Shown here piece by piece: positions 26,434 to 35,039 of a DNA stretch of 64,000 nt; position 1 is the first letter of the stretch; each line of letters opens with the position of its first letter. The translations under genes and the position numbers were made by a program. This DNA is from Balneola sp. (GTDB lineage: Bacteria; Bacteroidota; Rhodothermia; Balneolales; Balneolaceae), in contig NZMW01000004.1 of assembly GCA_002694685.1 (NCBI GenBank), positions 492,632-556,631 on the forward strand, in the 5' to 3' direction. The notes under the pieces were generated by a model. It was given only the letters and a program-made list of their open reading frames with translations. It had not been told where the DNA came from and did no database searches.

Positions 26434-29400
26434 TTACTTCGCAGCGTGTAAAATCCGGTTGCTCCAAATCTTGATGTCATCCAGAATCACATAGATAGAA
26501 GGAAGTACCAGCAGTGTTACTACGGTGGAGAAGGTTAGTCCACCCACAATAGCACGAGCCATAGGGAAGTAGGGAGGACCTTCGCCACCAATCTGAGTAG
26601 TTCCAAAACAAAGTGGAACTAAGCCCAATACGGTTGTTGCAGCGGTCATCAAGATAGGGCGCATACGATCGCGACCGCCTTGGATAACAGCATCTCTACG
26701 GGAAAGTCCTTCGCTTCTTAAATGGTTGATGTGATCGATAAGCACAATTCCGTTATTCACTACGATTCCCATCAAGATGAGGATTCCAATGAAAGCCATC
26801 AGGTCGAAATTGGTTCCGGTGATAAAGAAGAACCAAAAGATTCCAATCACTCCATAGAAAATACAAGTGATTACACTTGTTGGGTAGATTAGGGATTCAA
26901 ATAGAGAAGCCATAATCAGGTATATGAGGAAGAATGCGATACCAATGTTAAATAACATGGTGTTCATAGCATCCATATCATTTCCAAAACTACGTCCGTA
27001 GCTCCATCCATAGCCTGCGGGATAAACGATTTGATCCATCACCTTGGAAATTTGCTCACGGGCTTCTTCGGAGGTAATATCGGCTAGGTTAATACCAATG
27101 CCTAATGAGGTCCGGCGGTTCTCGCGGAAAATGCGTCCGGCACCCGAACTTTGCTCAAAGTCAGCTAGAGAAGCGAGTTTAACTGTTTGTTCATCCCCAA
27201 TGGAGATTGGTAAGTTTTTGAGATCATCCAGAGACTGTCGGTTCACATCCTGGAAAGCAAGTACCACATCAATTTCACTTTCTTCACCCCGAATACGCTG
27301 AATCGTTTGTCCACGCATAGCACCTGAAACCATACTGGCCACGGCGGATGAAGTAAGCCCAAAATTTCGGGCCCGGTCATGATTTACGGTAAGGCGAATT
27401 TCTTCACTGCCACTTTCAGCTTCAGAACGGACATCAGCAAATCCATCAATTTGTCCGAGTCTCCATTCAACTTGTTCGGCTAATTCTTCCAGTACATCCA
27501 TGGATTCACCCTGAACAAACACCCGAACCTGCTCAGCGCTGTTTCGGCTTACGAACTCAAAGCCCGGCTGACCAATAGCTATCTTGGGGAGATCTTTTTC
27601 GATCTCTTCCTTAATCAGAGTAACTGCTTTTTTAGCATCGTCTTCATCAATCAGGTTAATGGTGGATTGGGCATATTCCGGCTGGTAATAAGTGTAGACA
27701 GATTCGATTTCAAACTTATCCTGATTCTCGTACAGATAGTCTTCAATACGATCTACGGATTCTTTAACGCGCTCAAGAGTATAATTGGCATTCAGGTTGT
27801 ACTGAAGGTTTAGTTGGCGCTCCTCAACCCGTGGAAACATATCCACGCTCATGAAAGACATAGGAATTATTCCGCTTAAAAATAGTAGCACTATAAAAGC
27901 CACAGATATCTTTCTGCGCTCCAGCAGCCAGCCAAGAAGAGCAGAATATTTCACGGATAATTTATCAATAATCGTTTTTTTCTTCGATTTCTTGGGCGGG
28001 TTAATTTTGGTAGCTAAAAGGGGTATTACAGTCAACGAAATTACCAAGGAAGCAATCAGTGCTATGATAATTGCCATTCCGATATAGTACATATGCTGAG
28101 AAATAAAGCTTTCATTCACCACATTGGGAAGAAATACAATGATTGATGTAAGCGTACCGGCTGTAACCGCAATCGATACCTCTTTAGTACCTAATATGGC
28201 TGAGTCTTTAGCACTTTTTCCATTCCTTTGAAAACGGTGGATATTCTCTGTCACAACAACAGCATTATCTACAAGCATACCGATGGCTAACATAAGTCCC
28301 ATCATTGAAAGGATATTCAAGGAGATATCGAGGAAGTAGAAAAAACCCAGTGTTACAATGAGTGAAAACGGAACGGCAGTAGCAACAATCAGAGTAGTGC
28401 CCAACTGGCGCAAGAAAATGTATAGGACAAGAATAGAGAAAAGAGCACCAATCATGCCGGAGTTAAACAACTCTTTAAGGGAACTTAAGATCCCATCAGC
28501 CTGATTAAACATCTCATAAATTTCGATACCCCGCATTTCGGGTAACTTGTTGATTTCGTCAATCTCTGCTAAAACTTCATCAACAACCTGAACGGTGTTC
28601 GCGGTTGATTCTTTGGTGATATCAAGGCCAATGGCATATTTGCGATCCAAATGCCGGGCATAATTTCGTTCCGGAGAGGTGTATTTAACTTGTGCAATGT
28701 CTTTAACCCGGATATTATTTTCAGCAATAATAATGTTTCCGATATCATCAGAACCGTTAAGATTACCTACCGGCCGAACCATGTATCTAAGCCCTGAGTC
28801 AGTAATCTTACCCGCTGAAATAGAGAAGTTTGCCTGACGAAGGGTAGTGCTCAATCTGTTTAGATCAATGTTGTATTGGGTAAGTCGGTCAGGATCTAAT
28901 TCAATACGAATTTCTTTCTTCTCAACACCATACAACGTTACTTGTCCCACCCCGGGAATGCGTTCAATACGTTTTTTTAAGTTTCTATTGAGGAGGTCAA
29001 AGGCATCCGACAAATCCCGCTCACTGGATATCCGAAGCTGTAGGGTAGGAGCATCCCCATCCTGAAATTTATTGATGGTATAATATTCGAAGTCATCAGG
29101 AAGTTGATTTCGAATACTCTCAATCTTTTCCTTTATCTCGATAGCCTTCAGGTCAATATCATTTCCCTGTTTGAAGATGACCACAACACCAGCGTTATCT
29201 TCACCGGAGTTGGAGTTAATTCTTTCCACTCCACTGATCGTCGCCAATACTTCCTCTATGGGTCGGGCTATGTTTTCATTAACTTCAGTAGGGGTAGAAT
29301 TTGGATAAGGGAGCTGCACAAAAGCACCCGGAAAGGTGATGTTTGGCATAAACTCTAAGGGAACCAGTCGTGTGGCAATCAACCCAACAACCAAAAGGCT

Positions 29401-29463
29401 TACAAAGACCATAATGGTTGTTACCGGGCGACGAATGGAGATATCGGTAATGTGCATGGACAT
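26434..29463 (-). CDS. RND efflux permease, second of a tandem pair
   Basis: A 1009-residue inner-membrane pump. It opens with ITDISIRRPVTTIMVFVSLL (TM1) and has the TM4 motif GMLVDNAVVVTENI, with Asp399-Asn400 in place of AcrB's Asp-Asp. Porter subdomains and twelve membrane segments are as expected, and the protein is close to the standard length without a long loop insertion. The start lies 3 bp after the stop of another RND gene, so the pair is translationally linked and may work as a heteromer as in MdtBC. The thioesterase gene follows. Confidence 0.94.
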   Translation of the reverse strand: MSMHITDISIRRPVTTIMVFVSLLVVGLIATRLVPLEFMPNITFPGAFVQLPYPNSTPTEVNENIARPIEEVLATISGVERINSNSGEDNAGVVVIFKQGNDIDLKAIEIKEKIESIRNQLPDDFEYYTINKFQDGDAPTLQLRISSERDLSDAFDLLNRNLKKRIERIPGVGQVTLYGVEKKEIRIELDPDRLTQYNIDLNRLSTTLRQANFSISAGKITDSGLRYMVRPVGNLNGSDDIGNIIIAENNIRVKDIAQVKYTSPERNYARHLDRKYAIGLDITKESTANTVQVVDEVLAEIDEINKLPEMRGIEIYEMFNQADGILSSLKELFNSGMIGALFSILVLYIFLRQLGTTLIVATAVPFSLIVTLGFFYFLDISLNILSMMGLMLAIGMLVDNAVVVTENIHRFQRNGKSAKDSAILGTKEVSIAVTAGTLTSIIVFLPNVVNESFISQHMYYIGMAIIIALIASLVISLTVIPLLATKINPPKKSKKKTIIDKLSVKYSALLGWLLERRKISVAFIVLLFLSGIIPMSFMSVDMFPRVEERQLNLQYNLNANYTLERVKESVDRIEDYLYENQDKFEIESVYTYYQPEYAQSTINLIDEDDAKKAVTLIKEEIEKDLPKIAIGQPGFEFVSRNSAEQVRVFVQGESMDVLEELAEQVEWRLGQIDGFADVRSEAESGSEEIRLTVNHDRARNFGLTSSAVASMVSGAMRGQTIQRIRGEESEIDVVLAFQDVNRQSLDDLKNLPISIGDEQTVKLASLADFEQSSGAGRIFRENRRTSLGIGINLADITSEEAREQISKVMDQIVYPAGYGWSYGRSFGNDMDAMNTMLFNIGIAFFLIYLIMASLFESLIYPTSVITCIFYGVIGIFWFFFITGTNFDLMAFIGILILMGIVVNNGIVLIDHINHLRSEGLSRRDAVIQGGRDRMRPILMTAATTVLGLVPLCFGTTQIGGEGPPYFPMARAIVGGLTFSTVVTLLVLPSIYVILDDIKIWSNRILHAAK

Positions 29464-29466
29464 AGC

Positions 29467-32400
29467 TTAAGCCGTTTCAGTTTCGGTTGTCACAGTATAG
29501 TTCTTACGATCAAGGAGATCGTACATCACCGGAATAACAACTAATGTGAGGAGGGTTGAGAATAACAGACCGCCAATAACTGTAATACCCATTGGGGCAC
29601 GTAATTCGGCTCCATCACCAAAGCCAATGGCAAGAGGGAGGAGGCCAAGCGTGGTCGTCATGGTTGTCATCAAGATTGGTCGCAAACGTGATTTTCCGCC
29701 TTCCTTAATGGCTTCAAGTTTCTCGGTGCCTTTCATGCGCATTTGGTTAATCAGGTCAATTAAGACGATAGCGTTGTTTACTACAATACCAGCCAGTAAA
29801 ATCAGCCCAATAAATACGACTACACTGATGGTAGTACTGGTTATATATAGCGCGAGGATTGCACCAACCAATGCAAGCGGTATAGTAAATAGGATAATAA
29901 AAGGGTGAAGCAGCGACTCAAACTGTGAGGCCATCACCAAGTAAACAAGAAATACGGCTAATGAAAGTGCAAAAATGAGGGACTGAAATGATTCAGACAT
30001 TTCCTCATTCTGTCCGCCAATTTCAGCAAAAATACCTGTTGGCAGAGTGACTTCAGATAAAGCGACATTCACGTCTTCAGCGGCTTCCCCTAAATCACCA
30101 TAATTTAGGTTTGCGGATACAATGGCTACACGCTGTTGTGCAACTCTGCGAATTTCACCGGGACCGTTAGCGATTTGGACATCTGCAATAGCGCTCAACG
30201 GAATAGGTCGTTCGCTGTTGGGATTAACAATCAATCGCTGAATCTCATCAATAGAGGCGCGGTCGGTTTCACGGGCTCGTACAAGCACATCAATTTTGCG
30301 ATCTCTCCATGAATATCGGGTAGCTACATCTCCACGGACATTGCTGACAATTCGGTCGGCCACTTCATGGACCTGAAGTCCTAATGCAGCTGCACGGTCG
30401 CGATCAAACAGAATTTGAATTTCCGGGCTCCCGTTTTCCATAGTGCTTTTCACATCTGCAAAACGGTTGTTTTCGGAAAGTTTTCGGGCGACAGCATCAC
30501 CAGCTAATTTCAATTTGTCCAGATCAAAGCCACTGATTTCAATTTCAACAGGTGTTTTGAAGGAAAAGAGGGAAGGTCTGGAAAACTTGTATTGTAATCC
30601 CGGTACCTGTTGCAGGGATGATCTCATCTGATCCATGGCTCTTTCCTCTTCGAGTGAGGATGAACCTGAAGCAAGCGTAACACTTAATTCACCCCAATTT
30701 TCACCACCTTGTTCAGGGTTGGCATCCATTTGGTTACCGGTTCCGGCAACTGCAAAAGTAGTTTGTACATTTTGCAAGCTTTTGGAATTATTCTGAACAG
30801 AGCGCAAAGCCTTATCTGTTTCTTCGATAGGAGTACCTGGAGGAAGTTTGAATTCCACCGCAAATTCGCCTTGAGATAGTTGAGGGATTAATTCTATACC
30901 AATCTGTGGAACCAATGCAATGGAACCTGCGAACATCAATAAAGCAGTAGTAAGCACGATAAATCTATTATTTAATGACCATCGAAGCATGCCTGAATAC
31001 ATTTTCTCAATAGCCTGATAGGACTTATCAAAAACCCATACAAACGGGGAGAATAGTGCTTTGGTGATTTTACCAATCCATCTAAAAAGGAATCTTAACC
31101 CACGTGTAATTAAAGTTGGGATGGTGTAGAATAAAAACATGCGAACGGCGCGCAAACCACGCCCCGCTTTAGTTTTAGGTTCTTTAAGATCCAAAGGCTG
31201 AGCCTCTGATTTTTTACCACCAATAGAAGACAACATCGGAATTAAAGTGATGGCTACAATCAGAGAAGCAAGTAATGAAAAAGTTACCGTGAGGGCCTGG
31301 TCACGGAATAATTGTCCGGCAATTCCCTGAACGAAAACCAATGGAAAGAACACAGCAATAGTCGTAAGGGTAGAAGCGATAACAGCCATACCAACTTCAC
31401 CGGCTCCTTCACGGGCCGATTCTACAATTCCTTTCCCCATCTCCCGATGTCGGGCGATATTTTCGAGTACAACAATGGAGTTATCCACCAGCATACCAAT
31501 ACCTAGGGCAATCCCTCCCAAAGACATAATGTTTAAGGAAATGTCATTGCCGTACATGAGGTTGAAAGTGGCAATAATTGAAACCGGAATAGAGACCGAA
31601 ATGATAACGGTAGTCCAGAAATTTCGAAGGAAGAGATAAAGCACAATCACAGCTAAGATACCGCCAATGATTCCCGCATTTTTCACCTCATCTACAGCAG
31701 AAGCTATAAAAACTGATTGGTCATATACTTTCTCCAGCTTCATTTCATTGGGAAGGGCACCTTTTATTTGAGAAACCCGGGCATTTATAGCGTCAGCAGT
31801 TGCTACAGTATTGGCATCACCTTCCTTGTAGATTGCAATTTCAACCGCTTCAGAACCATTGAGGCGGGTAATAGCTTCACGTTCTTTATAAGCCTGTACA
31901 ACTTCAGCTACATCTTTGAGATAGATCGTATTTTCAGGAGTAGCAGACACTACTACATTCCTGATTTGATCTACCGTCTTAAATTCATTGAGTGTGCGTA
32001 CCAGGTACTGCTGTGCTCCTTCCTCCAAACGTCCACCGGAAAGGTTTACATTTTCGGCGCCTAATATTTGAGTAACGGATTCGATAGGGATGTTCAAGTA
32101 GGAAAGTCGCTGCTGGTCAATATTGACCTGAATTTCTTCTTCAAGACCACCACTGATTTTTACCGAAGCTACTCCCAGGGCTGATTCTAAGTTCTTTTTA
32201 AGCTGTTCATCAGCTAATACACGCAGACCTTTTAACCGTGAAATAGCATCCGGACTTTCTAAATCCTGATATGACGCATAATCAACATCCGCTTCATTAC
32301 TAGTTGATTCAGGCTCTTCTTCACTGTAGTAAAGTGCATATCGCATGATTGGATCAAGCGTAGGGTCGAAACGCAACGTAACCGGTTTGTCTGCATCTAA

Positions 32401-32754
32401 AGGAAGTTGGACGGCATCAAGCTTAGCCATTACGTCAAGGTTGGCGATATTCATATCGGTACCCCAGGCAAACTCAAGCACAACGTCAGACTGACTGGCT
32501 CTTGAAATTGAACGAACTTGCTGAACTCCTTTTACTACACCAACTGCTTCTTCAACAGGCTTGGTTATCAGGTTTTCGACCTCAACCGGTGCTGCTCCTT
32601 CAAATTCAGTGCGAATGGTGAGCGTTGGATAGCTGAGTTCAGGTAATAGATTTACGTTTAATCTGGAAAGAGAGACCATGCCGAACAGCAATATGCCAAC
32701 TGTAAACATAGCGATGGTAACTTTCCGGCGTATAGAAAGGTCTATTATTTTCAT
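29467..32754 (-). CDS. RND efflux permease, first of a tandem pair
   Basis: A 1095-residue pump with the standard RND plan (IIDLSIRRKVTIAMFTVGIL at the start; TM4 motif GMLVDNSIVVLENI with Asp424-Asn425). It carries an added stretch of about 70 residues between TM6 and TM7 (about residues 515-590), rich in basic and hydrophobic residues and likely membrane-associated. The adaptor ends 12 bp upstream and the second permease starts 3 bp downstream. No TolC gene is in this operon, so it probably shares one encoded elsewhere, possibly the one at 22613-24124. Confidence 0.94.
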   Translation of the reverse strand: MKIIDLSIRRKVTIAMFTVGILLFGMVSLSRLNVNLLPELSYPTLTIRTEFEGAAPVEVENLITKPVEEAVGVVKGVQQVRSISRASQSDVVLEFAWGTDMNIANLDVMAKLDAVQLPLDADKPVTLRFDPTLDPIMRYALYYSEEEPESTSNEADVDYASYQDLESPDAISRLKGLRVLADEQLKKNLESALGVASVKISGGLEEEIQVNIDQQRLSYLNIPIESVTQILGAENVNLSGGRLEEGAQQYLVRTLNEFKTVDQIRNVVVSATPENTIYLKDVAEVVQAYKEREAITRLNGSEAVEIAIYKEGDANTVATADAINARVSQIKGALPNEMKLEKVYDQSVFIASAVDEVKNAGIIGGILAVIVLYLFLRNFWTTVIISVSIPVSIIATFNLMYGNDISLNIMSLGGIALGIGMLVDNSIVVLENIARHREMGKGIVESAREGAGEVGMAVIASTLTTIAVFFPLVFVQGIAGQLFRDQALTVTFSLLASLIVAITLIPMLSSIGGKKSEAQPLDLKEPKTKAGRGLRAVRMFLFYTIPTLITRGLRFLFRWIGKITKALFSPFVWVFDKSYQAIEKMYSGMLRWSLNNRFIVLTTALLMFAGSIALVPQIGIELIPQLSQGEFAVEFKLPPGTPIEETDKALRSVQNNSKSLQNVQTTFAVAGTGNQMDANPEQGGENWGELSVTLASGSSSLEEERAMDQMRSSLQQVPGLQYKFSRPSLFSFKTPVEIEISGFDLDKLKLAGDAVARKLSENNRFADVKSTMENGSPEIQILFDRDRAAALGLQVHEVADRIVSNVRGDVATRYSWRDRKIDVLVRARETDRASIDEIQRLIVNPNSERPIPLSAIADVQIANGPGEIRRVAQQRVAIVSANLNYGDLGEAAEDVNVALSEVTLPTGIFAEIGGQNEEMSESFQSLIFALSLAVFLVYLVMASQFESLLHPFIILFTIPLALVGAILALYITSTTISVVVFIGLILLAGIVVNNAIVLIDLINQMRMKGTEKLEAIKEGGKSRLRPILMTTMTTTLGLLPLAIGFGDGAELRAPMGITVIGGLLFSTLLTLVVIPVMYDLLDRKNYTVTTETETA

Positions 32755-32766
32755 GGGAGTACCCGC

Positions 32767-33822
32767 TTACAGATTGGTAATTACATTTACTTTTGAGCTG
32801 TCTTGCAGGCTTCCCTGCCCAATGGTGACCACCATTTCACCGTCCTCAAGTCCATCGATAACCTCGATATTCATTCCATTCACATATCCGGTGCGAATTT
32901 GTTTTTTGAAGGCCAGCGAGTCTTTTATCACATATACGCTTTGGGCTAAATCTTGAGACATTACCGCAGACTTGGGAATCATTCGGGTATTTTCGCGGGT
33001 GTCATATACAATTTTAACGCGGCCAAACATTCCGGGTCTCAACATGTCTTTGGTTTCATCTACAAAGATGGTGACTTTAAACGTCCCGGTTTCTGAATCA
33101 ACGACAGGACTGATTCGCTCTACGTGGCCCAAAAATGTTTGATTTGGAAGGGCATCAACTCTGAGTTCAGTTCTTTGATCTTTTCTGATCTTAGCCATTT
33201 CATGTTCTGGAATATGAAGAATAGCCTGTAGCGGACTAAAGTCAGTTACCCGATATACCTGCTGATCAGTACCAATCATATTTCCAACCTTCACATATCG
33301 TTCTGAAATCACGCCGCTGATAGGAGACTTAATAGAAGTATGCTCTAAGTTGAGCTGAGCCAGTTCATAGGCTGCTTTTTGAGACTCAAACTCATATTGA
33401 GAGTTTTGGTATGCTTCTGCAGCGATCAGGTTTTTCTCATACAGTTCTTTATTTCTCTGAAAGTCGTTTTGAAGACGGTCGAGAGTAGCTTTTGCGCGGG
33501 CGGCCTCAATTCGATATTGGTCATCTTCAATTTTTGCGATGACCTGACCTGCCTTAACCTGATCTCCTTCTTCTACATAAATTTCACGGACAATACCACG
33601 AACTCTGGCAACAACAGTGGCCTCTTGTTCAGCTTCGAGGGTAGCGGTATTGGCATAGTAAGCTGAAATATTACCACGGCTTACATTGCTGACTTCAACT
33701 GGAATAACCAGTTTTTCGTCTTCATTATTTTGATCTTGATTATCTCCATTGCTGCAGGCAGAAGTGCCAATTAACAGTGCAATAAGTAGTAAGGCAGAAA
33801 GGGGGTAGCTAAATTTTTTCAT
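32767..33822 (-). CDS. RND efflux adaptor (membrane fusion lipoprotein)
   Basis: A 351-residue lipoprotein adaptor with lipobox LLIGTSACSNG (Cys23), an acidic linker (residues 25-37), a lipoyl-like motif AEQEATVVARVRGIVREIYV and EGDQVKAGQVIAKIEDDQ (about residues 65-105), a coiled-coil hairpin (about 105-150) and beta-barrel. First gene of the operon adaptor, RND, RND, thioesterase; a 183-bp upstream gap holds its promoter. The adaptor and both permeases are read in the same direction with small gaps, so one operon is likely. Confidence 0.93.
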   Translation of the reverse strand: MKKFSYPLSALLLIALLIGTSACSNGDNQDQNNEDEKLVIPVEVSNVSRGNISAYYANTATLEAEQEATVVARVRGIVREIYVEEGDQVKAGQVIAKIEDDQYRIEAARAKATLDRLQNDFQRNKELYEKNLIAAEAYQNSQYEFESQKAAYELAQLNLEHTSIKSPISGVISERYVKVGNMIGTDQQVYRVTDFSPLQAILHIPEHEMAKIRKDQRTELRVDALPNQTFLGHVERISPVVDSETGTFKVTIFVDETKDMLRPGMFGRVKIVYDTRENTRMIPKSAVMSQDLAQSVYVIKDSLAFKKQIRTGYVNGMNIEVIDGLEDGEMVVTIGQGSLQDSSKVNVITNL

Positions 33823-34005
33823 GGGAGTGTGTTAAAACCTATTTTGTTATTTCCAACACGGCACACTACGACATGACTAATTCTTTGTTTCGATAGAAGT
33901 GAAGTAATTGGCAGGGTTGGATGCTATTAACTACACTAAACCCAGTTGAAAAGGTTACATACATCAAGAAAAAGGAAGGAAGTATTTCTTAAGAAATTTT
34001 TTCGA

Positions 34006-34989
34006 TTACCTTTCGTGAGCAGCGATTATTTTGTCCATCATGGTGTTGGTGTCGGGATTCACAATCATCCGTTCTTCTTTTTCTTCAAACCAAGCCAGTG
34101 TCTCTTTAATACCTTCGCTGAAAGGAATAGTAGCTGTATAGTTAGGGACCAACTGTTTGATTTTGGAATTATCGAAGATGGCACAATGAGCTTTGTCGCC
34201 AAGTAGGCCGTCAGCTTCTCCGGGAGCTATTCTTGAAATGAAATCGGAAGAAATATGGACAGCATTTAGCTCTACTCCGGCAGCGTTGGCAACCGCTTCG
34301 TAAATTTGATTCCAGGTGAGGACTTCATCGGAAGTAATATTGATGGCTTGACCCAATGAACGCTGATTACCCAACAATCCTGTAAATCCTTTTGCGAAAT
34401 CCCGGGCATGCGTAATCGTCCAGAGAGAAGTGCCGTCGCCGTGGATAATCACTTTCTTGCCTTTCTTCATACGGTCAATGATGGTGTACTCAGTCCACCC
34501 CCCAATAGCTACCGGAATTCTAGTATCATAAGTATGTGAAGGTCGTACGACAGTAACTGGGAATTGATCTTCCCGGTAGGCTTCCATCAAAAGTTCTTCG
34601 CAAGCAATTTTATCTCTGGAATATTCCCAAAAAGGATTTGAAAGGGGTGTTGATTCATCAATAACCGGCATGCTTGGAGGCTTTTGATAGATAGAAGCTG
34701 AACTGATAAAGATATATTGCTTCGTCTTTCCTCTGAATAGCTGCAGATCGTTTTGAATATGTTCGGGGATGAAAGCAATCCAGTTTACAACTACATCCCA
34801 TGTATGTTCTTGTAAAGCTTTCTTGGTCTCTTCCAGATTATAAATATCTGCTGCGATGGTTTTAGCACCGGGAATATCTGCATCTGTCTTACCCCGGTTC
34901 AATAAGTATAAATCAATGCCTTTAGATAAAGCTAATTTACTAACTGATCTGCTTATGTTGCCGGTACCGCCGATGAAGAGGACTTTCAT
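34006..34989 (-). CDS. NAD-dependent epimerase/dehydratase family (extended SDR) protein
   Basis: A 327-residue Rossmann-fold enzyme. The N-terminal GGTGNIS motif (residues 7-13) binds NAD(P), and the catalytic YSRDK motif (Tyr-x-x-x-Lys) lies near residue 123, with the active-site Ser in ISSASIY near residue 95. The C-terminal half is like isoflavone-reductase/mRNA-processing CSP41-type SDRs rather than a sugar epimerase with a known substrate, so I give no reaction. It lies 50 bp from the stop of the hybrid kinase upstream and is not clearly linked to it. Confidence 0.88.
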   Translation of the reverse strand: MKVLFIGGTGNISRSVSKLALSKGIDLYLLNRGKTDADIPGAKTIAADIYNLEETKKALQEHTWDVVVNWIAFIPEHIQNDLQLFRGKTKQYIFISSASIYQKPPSMPVIDESTPLSNPFWEYSRDKIACEELLMEAYREDQFPVTVVRPSHTYDTRIPVAIGGWTEYTIIDRMKKGKKVIIHGDGTSLWTITHARDFAKGFTGLLGNQRSLGQAINITSDEVLTWNQIYEAVANAAGVELNAVHISSDFISRIAPGEADGLLGDKAHCAIFDNSKIKQLVPNYTATIPFSEGIKETLAWFEEKEERMIVNPDTNTMMDKIIAAHER

Positions 34990-35039
34990 TGAGTTATATT
35001 TTAGAGATTTAAGTCACTTAAAATATATAGATAGTCTGT

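Noticed and set aside
33984-33997. 14-bp palindrome ATTTCTTAAGAAAT between the adaptor and epimerase genes
   Set aside because: AT-only palindrome of this length is common in AT-rich intergenic DNA; position relative to promoter and stop fits neither a terminator nor an operator clearly.
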